A DNA stretch of 29,368 nucleotides from Dimorphilus gyrociliatus (taxonomy: Eukaryota; Annelida; Polychaeta; Dinophilidae). The DNA is taken from NCBI GenBank assembly GCA_904063045.1, contig CAJFCJ010000065.1, positions 63,457 through 92,824 on the forward strand, in the 5' to 3' direction. Made by a program: the position numbers and the translations under genes. Positions 10,167 through 18,745 of the stretch are shown in pieces. The notes below the pieces were generated by a model that searched no databases, was not told where the DNA came from, and saw only the letters and a program-made list of their open reading frames with translations. Numbering within the stretch: the stretch's first letter is position 1; every line of letters begins with the position of its first letter.

Positions 10167-10905
10167 ATAACATCCCATGGAATATTTGAGATATGGAGGA
10201 TAAAGAAGAAACTGAATGCTGACAACTATAGCAGTTTTATTGTGGAAGATGTTCTGCCTGTAATAGAAGATATATCAGCAAAAATGGGGAGGCAGTACAT
10301 CTTCCAGCAAGACTATGCTGGGTGCCATACTGCTAGGACAACTAAAAGAGCCTTTCAAACGAATGGCCCTCTTGATTCGCTGGCAAAGAGCCCTGACCTC
10401 AGCCCAATTGAAAACATGTGGCATTTGACCAAAAGACTAGTATATGATCGTCCACAATTGGAATCTGAAGAGCAATTATGGAAGAAAATCCAAAAGTGCT
10501 GTTATGATGTCATAAAAAGGCAACCAGACTTGTTACAAAATTTATACAGGGGAATGGGGCATAGAGTCAGCAAGTGTTTAGAAAAGGAGGGTGGTTACAT
10601 TGAAAAATAGAAAAAATATCAACATTAAACCCCCTGTACCAATTATTATGAAGCGCGGCCAAATAAGAAAAAAACTCAATAAAACAATACATAACATCAA
10701 ACCAAAAAAATTATATAAAAACTTACCTAAATTCTATTTAGAAGCTATTCATATATATATATATATATATATGTTTAATCTAATATTTAAGATATAAAAA
10801 ATAAAAATAAAATATCTTTTTTCTTTGTGAAAAAGATTTTTAATGTTCGGCCTATCAAAATTTATGGTGTACCAAAATTTATGCAGGCTACTTTATACCA
10901 GATCT
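10167..10905 (+). mobile_element. 5'-truncated Tc1/mariner element
   Basis: Homology begins mid-transposase near 10167 (DGIFEIWR) and runs through ...IVEDVLPVIEDISAKMG, the second catalytic Asp in FQQDYAGCHTAR, and the catalytic Glu in SPDLSPIENMWHL, to a stop near 10608. Two residues (I-H) present in the copies at 4255 and 22385 are missing between NG and PLD, so the Asp-to-Glu spacing is shorter than their canonical DD34E. The 3' end is intact: the terminal repeat at 10849-10892 reads GGCCTATCAAAATTTATGG... and matches 28882-28927. The 5' half and left terminal repeat are missing. Confidence 0.8.
10751..10772. repeat. (AT)11 microsatellite
   Basis: Twenty-two bases of pure AT alternation, located in the 3' untranslated part of the Tc1 remnant. 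Confidence 0.9.
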
Positions 10906-10969
10906 GCTAAATGTATCTTTATGGAAACTATTATGTTGAAATAAAGATACTTGGAAAGCCAACATTTTT

Positions 10970-11278
10970 AGGGTCATTAACAAATTCTGTGATGATGAAA
11001 TATATGATAGAGCAATGTCAACTTTTTCAATTATATATGAGAAAGATGAAAGGCTTATGCAGGATGGAGCAAAGTGCCATACTTTGGCCTCAACATCGAA
11101 ATTTTTGAGGAAAGAGAAAATAAAGACACCGAAAGATTGGCCAGCCAACAGCCCTGAGCTTAATACTATAGAGAATTTGTGGGCAAACTTAAAAAATCGA
11201 GTGCAAAAACATACCATGAATAACAAACAGGAGTTATGGACAGCAGTGGAGGACGAATTTCAAAAAATACCTAATTAG
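10970..11278 (+). mobile_element. Second, distinct Tc1-like transposase fragment
   Basis: An open frame of ~100 codons gives FCDDEIYDRAMSTFSIIYEK, then QDGAKCHT with the second catalytic Asp, then DWPANSPELNTIENLW with the catalytic Glu, and ends in TAG at 11276-11278. There are 35 residues between the Asp and the Glu. The sequence differs strongly from the other Tc1 copies, so it is a separate family. Only the C-terminal third remains. Neither terminal repeat was recognised. It is joined at its 3' side to an antisense piece of the LRR gene. Confidence 0.7.
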
Positions 11279-11308
11279 TATATAAAAAACTTATATAAAA
11301 GACTTTGA

Positions 11309-11448
11309 TATTTTTAACATTTGACCAAAAGTTATTATCCATACCTCAAAATCTAATGTCAATCTCTTTCAATGAATTTTCAAATAGAGTACAAACTTCC
11401 GCTGAAATTTTATTTTCACTTAGGCAGATACTTTCAAGTTTTGTACAT
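11309..11448 (-). pseudogene. Antisense fragment of the LRR gene
   Basis: About 140 bases match 19548-19680 of the intact LRR gene region in the same plus-strand orientation, at more than 90% identity by eye. Read on the minus strand this encodes the SICLSENRIS...FENSLKEIDI segment. It sits directly upstream of a sense LRR copy, so two LRR pieces meet head-to-head at about 11450. Confidence 0.75.
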
Positions 11449-11456
11449 TATCAGGA

Positions 11457-13962
11457 TTTTTTGATATTTGTCTTGGACTTGAAAATTCCATAATTACTTT
11501 AAAGTCTCTTTTTGTAACATTTCAATTAATTGATAATATATATGATAAAGAAAGCTATAGTGGTTTTTGTAAATTTTTAAAGAAATGTACTCAAATTGAA
11601 CATTTTACATTCAATGATCGATCAAATTATGAAAGTGAATTATTTACATTTTGCCCTTCTTTGGAATCTTCTGCAAGTACACTAAGAGAAATTCATTTAT
11701 GTGATATATATTTTAATCCGAAAAATTCACACTACATTGAGAATTTATTGTTAAAATGTGAAAATATTGAAAGTATAAATATAGATATGCATAATCACAA
11801 CGAATTTCGACTATGGTCCATATTTTCTGCACTTAATTTATCAGCAAAAAATTTGAAAGAGATTAATATTTACTTCAAAATGAATTCCGAAATGCTTATG
11901 CAATTTGAGAGACTTTTAAATAATTTCTCAAAACTTGAAAGTGTAACCTTTCCATCAATATCCAGTAATTTAGGAAATGATGATATGTTTACTATTTGTC
12001 AAGGATTGCAGAAATCTTGTAAAACTTTAAAAAAACTAGAATTTATCTTTTGTTCATTAAATGCAAAATGTTTTATAAACATAAGAAATCTTTTACTCTT
12101 TTGCTCAAATATTGAGACAATTATTATTGAATATAGTACCTGTATAGAAAATTATGCATTAAATATTTGTGATGGACTTGAAAATTTTTATAGTTCTTTA
12201 AAATTTCTATATTTTGATAGATGCATAAATGTGGAAAGATTGCTGACACCTATAGTAAATTTCCTTATAAAATGTTCATATAGACCAGAGATACAACTTG
12301 AAAGTGCTTCTATGGATGGACATATCCGGCTTTTGAATGTAATTGATAAATGACTATTTCATCAATTACTATAAAAGAAATCAATTTGGATGAATCTCGC
12401 TTATCTATTCAAATTATAATAGATTTGGCAACTATAATACAACAGCATACAAGAATTGAATCTGTAAGCTTAGTTGGTATAAATGATGAAAATGGAATTT
12501 TGGTGTGTGGATTTAGATGATATTCACTATAATAACTTAAAAATATTTTTAGAGAAATGTTCAAACATTGAAAGATTAGATCTATCAAGAACCTCTTCTA
12601 TTCCAAATGATTGCTTTTCAAAAATCATTAAAGCTATGGAATATTCATCCAAAAAATTAAGAAACTTAAATTTAAGTTTTTGTAATATCAATAACGAAAA
12701 TGGTAAAAAGTATTGCAAATCTTTTGAAGAAGTGTTCAAAAATTGAATCATTTGATCTAAACAGTAGCCAAGATATTGGAGGTTCATTAACAAATATTTG
12801 TAAACAACTGGAGAGATCAGCAACCAATTTGAAAGAAATTAATTTCAGTAGATGTAATATCAGAGATGAAAGTTGTAAAAGTCTAACACAACTATTGAGT
12901 AAATGCTCTAATATAGAAAAGATTATTTTATCCTCAAATTGGAATTTGAGCGATGAATTCAATAATATTTTAAAAGAATTAGAAAAATCCTCAACTACAT
13001 TGAAAGAAATTTGTTTTGAAAGTTGTAATTTGGCTAATAATCGCTTAATAAATTTTGGAGATCTTATGAAAAGGTGTACAAAGCTTGAAAATATTAACAT
13101 AAGCCATAATAAAATTTCATCAAAACTATGCCTTGAATTTGCCAATTTATCACATTCACTAAAAGTCTTAGATATTAGTTTTTGTGATATGGGTCAAACA
13201 ATTTGGCTTGATATTAGAAATATGTTAAAAAATTTTCATGATATTCCAACTATTCATTTACTTGAAAATACTGATCAATATTACATACCTTTTGGTTTTA
13301 CAGGGAAAGTCAATGATAAAGAAATTTCATTTTGTTTAACTATATATATAAAAAATACTTTGCCATCAAACATTGGAAATATTATTTTAAATGCCTATGA
13401 AGTTTCTACAGTTCATCTTGGTGGAAGATTTCATAATAGTTTTGAACTTTTGACCATCTTAAAGTATTTTTCCCAGGCTGAAACTGATGTGGCTAGTGTT
13501 GACTTTAGTTGTTGTGATCTTAATGAAAAAATGTGTAATTATATTGGGAAAATTTTTATGTCATATCCTAAAATTCTATCTGTTGATTTTTCCTGCAATC
13601 CAAATATGTCAGATGCTTTTGGATATCTATTCAATCCACTTCAAATGTCAGGCTATATCTTAAAACAAATAGTCCTTTGTAATTGTAATTTAACAGAGAA
13701 TTCATGCATGATTCTTGTAGAACTTTTATCTGACTGTAATTCTATCCAATTAATAGATCTAAGTTTTAATGAAAATATGGGAAATTATATTGAAGACATT
13801 ATTAAAGAACTTCACAACTCAAATCTTTACTTGAAGGAGATTTATCTGGAATACTGCAAACTAACAGAGAATGTTTATGAAAGCCTTAATAATCTATTAG
13901 TTAAATGCCCAAACCTTCAATCTATTGAGCTTGGAGGGAATGAAAATTTAATGAAAAGTTAA
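11457..13962 (+). pseudogene. LRR gene, 5'-truncated third copy with frameshifts
   Basis: A homologue of the 1058-residue LRR gene. The frame is open from 11457 with no start codon until 11661, so the 5' end is lost at the junction with the antisense fragment. Coding runs to 12350, where the frame ends in TGA while homology continues (MTISSITIKE) in the next frame. A second break with a deletion of about 70 codons lies near 12480-12520. A third break falls in a short A run near 12705. From 12700 to the TAA after 13962 the frame is open for 420 codons. The repeats alternate LLxKCxxIExIxL and GLxxSSxxLKxLxF. Sites near 12350 and 12705 lie at short A runs and could be sequencing errors, but the deletion suggests a true pseudogene. 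Confidence 0.75.
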
Positions 13963-14169
13963 GAGATTTAATGAATGTTACAGAGAGATGAATAAACAAA
14001 AGCAAAGAGATTAGATAATGAAAGACAGAGATGTTGGACATTCTTTGTTTTATTCCACAATTTCAATCTCAGTTATATTAATGAATCATTTGCATATAAC
14101 AAAGTAGAAGTAACACTGATAATGTCTTGTACTTGGGCGTTTTTCTAATCTCGAGTTGTTTGTACTTGC
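13963..14169. other. Short non-coding stretch
   Basis: Sequence between the LRR copy and the MITE. On the minus strand its right edge is the original downstream continuation of the GPCR reading frame: seven or so codons, then TAG just left of the MITE. Confidence 0.5.
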
Positions 14170-14178
14170 AAAATACGA
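14170..14178. repeat. Target-site duplication AAAATACGA (left)
   Basis: A perfect 9-bp match to 14386-14394, immediately outside the inverted-repeat ends of the MITE. Confidence 0.88.
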
Positions 14179-14385
14179 GGATGTGGTAGAAAACGGCCAT
14201 AAATCTATGGTTTTACCCAAACCCTAACCCAGCCCTTGTTTTTGCCTAACCTTTTTGAATACCCCTAACCCTTAGATGGGACCCTCCTAAGAACATATCA
14301 ACAGTTATCTTATTCCTCCTAACCATTTCCCAGGCTGAAATCTAACTTTCAAATATTTCATTTATGGCCGTTTTCGACTGATCCC
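14179..14385. mobile_element. 207-bp MULE-type MITE inserted in a GPCR gene
   Basis: The left end reads GGATGTGGTAGAAAACGGCC and the right end, inverted, GGGATCAGTCGAAAACGGCC. Both continue CATAAAT, so the terminal repeats are ~27 bp with a perfect inner half. The element is flanked by perfect 9-bp duplications AAAATACGA. It has no coding capacity. The interior holds several telomere-like runs (ACCCTAACCC, CCCCTAACCC) just inside the left end and CTCCTAACC near the right, shared with the MITE at 25230 (206 bp). Size, TSD length and termini point to a Mutator-superfamily non-autonomous element. The insertion changes the 3' end of the GPCR frame. Confidence 0.88.
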
Positions 14386-14730
14386 AAAATACGACTAGGA
14401 ACAACTATATTAATTTTTGCTGAAGAATTCAAAGATGCTTGACATTTGCCAAAAAAGAAATTTCTAATATTTTTTCTAAATGACACTTGGAATAAAATAT
14501 AAATAAATAAATTTGAAGAATTATTGATAAGATATGTATGATATAGGATGGCATTTGTTGGAAATATGCCAACAGTTGCTAATATAATTGGAAACCAACC
14601 GAGTATAAATATTGTTGTAACTCCAAATAGCATAGTTGCAATTTTAATATTTTTAATAAACAGTTTAAAATCACTTGTAATAAAGTGATTTTTCTTGAAT
14701 TTTATACTCCTTGAATAGATGACTTTATAA
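14358..14730 (-). pseudogene. Class A GPCR 3' exon (TM6-TM7), trapped between transposons
   Basis: On the minus strand the frame is open from the edge of a MULE at 14730 to a TGA at 14358-14360. It reads a basic third intracellular loop (KFKKNHF...), TM6 with FILGWFPI, then TM7 with NSSNLFIY followed by ILFQVSFRKNIRNFF. The last part corresponds to the NPxxY region and helix 8 of rhodopsin-like receptors, most like invertebrate neuropeptide receptors. TM1-TM5 are absent, replaced upstream by the MULE terminus at 14731. The 3' end runs into the 207-bp MITE: after ...VPSRIL the last eight residues and the stop are MITE sequence. Without the MITE the frame would go on for seven residues to TAG. 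Either the 5' part is beyond the MULE and lost, or the MULE lies in an intron; the frame open right up to the edge favours disruption. Confidence 0.65.
14386..14394. repeat. Target-site duplication AAAATACGA (right)
   Basis: Partner of 14170-14178. On the minus strand it forms the TCGTATTTT codons of the GPCR tail. Confidence 0.88.
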
Positions 14731-14968
14731 GGGTCAGGACATTTCGGCCCACTTTAGGACATTTCGGCCCATTCTAAGGCAGTCATACTAAAGGCATTGT
14801 GTCTCACTTGAAGACAGGGTTAGTACTTATTAATGGATAAATATGACAAATATAATTTTTATTTTGTGAAAAATTATGTTTATTTTGTTAATATAAAAAA
14901 AAACAATTTACAAATAGTAAGGAGTGTTAAGTTTAATAACTAAAATGCAGAACAAGAAATAACAAATT

Positions 14969-16456
14969 TTAACAAATATTTAAATCAACAAGTCTATCCA
15001 ATAATTCATCAAAACTCAATTCTCTTTCTTCAAATTTACTCCACAACTGGAATACTTTAAATTCTAAATCTTGATACTTCTTCTTCTGCATCTTTCTCAA
15101 CTTTTTTTCAGACAAAAATTTTTCAAAGATCTCTACTAATTCAGCTTCTCTTCTCAATTCTTTTATTAGAGAATAAAAGTTCTCATCCATTTTCAAATTT
15201 TTGTTGAGTCTGGAATGCCATGCCTCAACATGATTGTTTGTTCTCACAATTAATTAATAAACAGACCAGAATTGAGGAGGCCAAGTACTGCTTTTAATGA
15301 ATGTTTCTTCTATATATTCAAGCAAATCTGCAAACAATTTCTTTTCACAAAGTTCTTCTTTTAGTTGGACAAACTTTTGTTCAATAAAATTTGAAGGCAG
15401 ATATGCCAAACACATCAATTTTTGTAACATTTTTCCTTTGTACCCATTTTCTTTATAATCAGTAATTTATCCAAGTTTCTAATAAAATAAATATTTAATT
15501 ATTTTCTTTATATTATCATTTAATCTACCTGAATGTTCCTCAAAACTGCTTGTTTGAAATGAAAAGAGCATCTTTGAAGGTCAGAATTGGGAAATTGCTC
15601 TTTAAGTGCCATCCATATAGCCTTTTCAAAGTCAAGCACACATTTTCTGGGATCATTGATTAGTTTTCTTATCTCCTGTTTTCAAATGATAAATGATAAA
15701 TTAAAAGTGATTAAAATACTGAAATATTTCAAACCTGAAGTTCAGCAATATAACAGCTTTTCTTCTTGCTACTCATCAGAACATAGACCAATGGAACCTG
15801 TTGATATTCATCATGTTTTTTCAAGAATCCATAAATTGAAAAGAGTTGATAAAATGGATCTCTGATAACTTTAAAAGTTGCATCAATGAACCAAATTTTA
15901 CAACATCCCAGTAATTCTATTTGATGATTTGTGCCAAATATGATACAACGATTTTTCTTTTCTTTTATATCTCTCAATAAGAAATCAATTGGAATTTCAT
16001 CCAGGTTTATTTCAAAATCTAAATATTTTGGATGCTTTGGTCTTTTACTCTCTTTATATCTAGAAGCTTTTGTTCATAGTGATTCTAGTTCTGGCAAGTC
16101 TTAAATTTAAGGATAATATCTTCTGCTATTCTTTTACCAGTTTTTCCATTGTCACCAGTTGTGATTTCTTTCAAGTTCATTCTTGATTGAAGAACACTTG
16201 CTATGTTTTTATGCAATTTTTGAAGATGATTTTCATTTTTTACAATGAACTTTGATCGTTTTTGTAATATGTATGCAGGACAAGTAGCTTTGGCATATCT
16301 CTGAGTACATCTCCAGGTGATTGAACTTTTGGTTTTTCTTTTTACAGAATATGAACAGTTTTTGTCTAGAAGTAAGTCTTTATTTTTTGTATTTACACCT
16401 ACAACTATTTTGAAATCATCTCTTTCTGTTTCCATGATGTTATACTGCTTATCCAT
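14969..16456 (-). pseudogene. MULE transposase with FLYWCH finger, disrupted
   Basis: In order on the minus strand: a FLYWCH finger (16456-16085; WRCTQRYAKATCPA, then NHLQKLH), a first catalytic block WFIDATFKV near 15885 with the first Asp, a second block VLDFEKAIWMALK near 15640 followed by the CSFHF motif, and the C-terminal RTNNHVEAWHSR near 15230 with the catalytic Glu. Two introns are clear: 15676-15734 (59 bp, after ...AELQ) and 15479-15528 (50 bp, after ...RNIQ). The frame is broken by a shift near 16090, a TGA near 16068, a TAA just after the second intron, and a TAA shortly before the RTNN motif. It cannot encode active enzyme, though all three acidic residues can still be read. Confidence 0.75.
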
Positions 16457-16500
16457 CTCAAATGAAGTTTCATCACTTATACCTGAGAAAGTTAGAGAGT

Positions 16501-16683
16501 TTACTTACATTTTGAACACTTTGCATGATAAAAATGTATGCACAACTTGCATCTGAATTTTCTTTTTGTCCAATGAAATCTTAATCCACACTTCCAACAG
16601 TTTTTCAAATTCATGTTGTGGTTTCTATCAATCAGAAATGTCACTGCACCATTGAGGCTTCTATCTGTTAAAAAATTGGTCAA
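16501..16683 (-). pseudogene. Cysteine-rich zinc-finger exon upstream of the MULE
   Basis: A 60-codon minus-strand frame ends with NCWKCGLRFHWTKRKFRCK, then CIHFYHAKCSKCK. The pattern C-x2-C ... C-x2-C-x4-H-x2-C-x2-C is a treble-clef or RING/PHD-like zinc-binding arrangement. It lies just upstream of the FLYWCH exon on the same strand and is probably an N-terminal exon of the transposon's protein, or an unrelated captured exon. The frame is short and the link is inferred. Confidence 0.4.
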
Positions 16684-16690
16684 TCTTTGT

Positions 16691-16974
16691 TTCCATATAT
16701 TTAAATAAACAATGTGTTAAATCTTTAGCATTTTCTAAACAATTTAAACTATAAAATACAAAATACATTTCGTTTACTACTCCATTAAATTTCAAGTTTT
16801 GAGTTGAATGAACTTTTATATTGACAACTCTCGTAATTAATTTTGGAATAATGAATGGTTTTTTCGAGTGTTGAAAAATAATTGTACGATATTTAAATTT
16901 AAAATATTTGCATTATGTTTGTATTTCGTTATGGCGTAATATTAACGTTTTAAAACCCAACCATATTTTCATTA
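16691..16974. other. Non-coding stretch
   Basis: AT-rich sequence where the second MULE terminus would be expected. I see no inverted GGGCCGAAATGTCC and no gene. Confidence 0.4.
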
Positions 16975-18239
16975 CCCAATTGGAAACCCTCAATCAACAG
17001 ACCAACATGGTCGACTCAGCAACACTTGATGAGAAATTGGAAAAATGAAATGCTCAGAATTTAGCAGCACTGGAAACATAATTTGAGACAAACTGTAATC
17101 AAACTTGGAACAAATTGTTCAAATAGTTAATTCCATTAAACTCAACCCTCGTCAAGAAATTCCGTTGAATTCTGGATATGCTCCAGAAATGGAATATTTT
17201 CCAACGGTCGAAGAACAAGATAGCGGAAGTTCGCAGGTTCGAAATATTTCGAATCCAATACAGGAAGTCGAAAGTTCTTCGAAACAACTTGATCCTAGAA
17301 TCAAAAACTTAAGAATGATCGCTAAATGCACCAACTCTCCAAATCAACTGGAAACTACTATCCAAGGGACCAACATGGTCAATCTAGCAATGTTTGAAGA
17401 GAAATTGGATGAACAGTCAAGGGCATTCGAAGAATCAAATACTCAGAATAAAGCAAGAATGGACCAACTCATTCAACTGGTCAACTCTATCAAGTTCAAT
17501 TCCTCCAATAAAAATCTGTCAAATTCCAGCGATGCCTCAGAAATGGAACATTTTCCAATGGTCAAAGAACAAGATGGCAGAAGTTTGCAGGTTCGGAATA
17601 CTTCAAATCCAATACAGGAAGTCGAAAGTGCTTCGAAACAACTTAATCCTAGAATCGAAAATTTAAGGAACAAAAAGGTTACCATATCAGAAATGTTCAG
17701 TGGTACCAATTTCCAAGATTTTTGTAGGAACAATATTGTTCCACTGTTAGAATCCGACATTACCAAATCGGAAAAATGTCAGATTTTAAAGAAATGGATA
17801 CTTGAGGGGACAGTATGCCATGAATACTATGATTTAGCAAATTGCAAACATAATAAAGGGAATTTCATAGAATTGTGTTCAGACATTAGATTATGTTTAC
17901 AGTGATATATCTTCACATGGATGTAATTTGGTACAACAAATTCTGGACAAAAAGGATCCATTCCAACCTCAAATGATGTCTGATTGGGTCGAATTTAGGA
18001 CTCTCCTTGCGTTATTAAACACGTCAACTTATGAAAGTCAATTGAAATTCGAAAGACTTCGACAGTTTTCCAAGAGATTACCTTATGAAATCCAATCCCT
18101 AGTCATTCAGTACATTAACCAATACCTTGACGATTTTGGTTCAATCGTAATTAAATTAAGACAATACATATCAAGAGTTGTCAATGATTCCCGCGAATAC
18201 AGAAACAAGCATCATAGCTTCAAATATGACAAAGGATGA
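16975..18239 (+). pseudogene. Gag-like retroelement remnant with internal duplication
   Basis: A less AT-rich stretch than its surroundings, with long open frames at 17105-17905 and 17928-18239. The second continues the first after a frameshift near 17890. The N-terminal part is low-complexity, Asn/Gln/Ser/Glu-rich and duplicated (see the repeat entry). The C-terminal part (FSGTNFQDFCRNNIVPLLE..., CQILKKWILEG, then a helical segment ...RLRQFSKRLPYEIQSLVIQY) resembles the capsid region of LTR-retrotransposon Gag proteins. No zinc knuckle, protease or reverse transcriptase follows, and no LTR was recognised. Stops at 17048-17050 and near 17088 break the first unit. I call it Gag-like on general layout only; a host gene fragment is possible. 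Confidence 0.42.
16981..17690 (+). repeat. Two-unit tandem duplication of ~360 bp
   Basis: Unit 1 starts at TGGAAACCCTC (16981) and unit 2 at TGGAAACTACT (17349). Shared landmarks are ACCAACATGGTC (17001 and 17369) and CAGGAAGTCGAAAG (17261 and 17615), so the period falls from 368 to 354 through a small indel. The protein units both contain NPIQEVES(S/A)SKQL. Identity is roughly 75-80% by eye. Confidence 0.8.
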
Positions 18240-18289
18240 TGGTACATTATTGAGGCAGACCTCTCCCCCCCACTTTTCCACCTAACTGT

Positions 18290-18500
18290 AAACCTTTGAA
18301 ACATGTTCAGATACAAAACAAAGATAGGACTACACCTACCAAAAATGATAGTAGATGTATGTGTGCAGAAAATCACAAACAAAATTGTATTCAAAACAAA
18401 ACAAGAACTTGTGACAAACCCACCTCCAAAACCCGGAGGTAACGATTGTATTGGAAATGCAACAATGTTTGCCAGTTGCAATTTGACAGCTTGTAAAGGT
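18290..18500 (+). pseudogene. TSP1 exon fragment, right-arm copy
   Basis: An inverted copy of exon 3 of the TSP1 gene at 8437-8666. The 3' part (18436-18500: GGNDCIGNATMFASCNLTACKG, here split across a frame) is almost identical, including the splice donor AAAG|GTAAAA and the following ~100 bases of intron. The 5' part is diverged, and an extra G near 18412 (CTTGTGACAAA against CTTGTACTAAT) shifts the frame, so this copy is broken. Exons 1 and 2 are absent. Confidence 0.75.
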
Positions 18501-18745
18501 AAAATTTTATGTTTTCTATTAAAAAAATCAAAAACATAAACATTTCACAGCATTATAAATAAATATAAAACCACACCAATGAATTGACACAAATCAAATC
18601 AAAGAAATATGGTTTACTCTCAATTGGATATTAAATCAGAGATGTTAGAATAGGAAAGATTTTTCATCTGTTATGTAACTATTTCAACTATATAACTAAT
18701 GATGAATCATTTTTATCATAATTCCCCTGCAATTATTGAAGATGA
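18501..18745. other. Right-arm intergenic sequence
   Basis: Mirror of the left-arm sequence between the LRR fragment and the TSP1 exon, without the MULE. No gene is seen. Confidence 0.5.

Larger units (their letters stand above)
14731..16690 (-). mobile_element. Decayed FLYWCH/MULE transposon
   Basis: The left terminus begins GGGTCAGGACATTTCGGCCC and contains a direct repeat AGGACATTTCGGCCCA (14736-14751 and 14756-14771), like the multi-copy end of the MULE at 7158. The body, read on the minus strand, holds a FLYWCH-type zinc-finger region and a MULE transposase in several exons. The right end was not found. No copy of the terminus and no match to the left flank ACTTTATAA was seen before 17000, so that side is probably lost or decayed. 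The left end abuts the GPCR frame. Confidence 0.72.

Noticed and set aside
12527-13145. Minus-strand frames over the third LRR copy
   Set aside because: Same reason: they are complements of LRR coding sequence, with homology only on the plus strand.
16808-16822. AACTTTTATATT as the right target-site duplication of the minus-strand MULE
   Set aside because: It matches the left flank ACTTTATAA only loosely, and no inverted GGGTCAGGAC terminus lies next to it.
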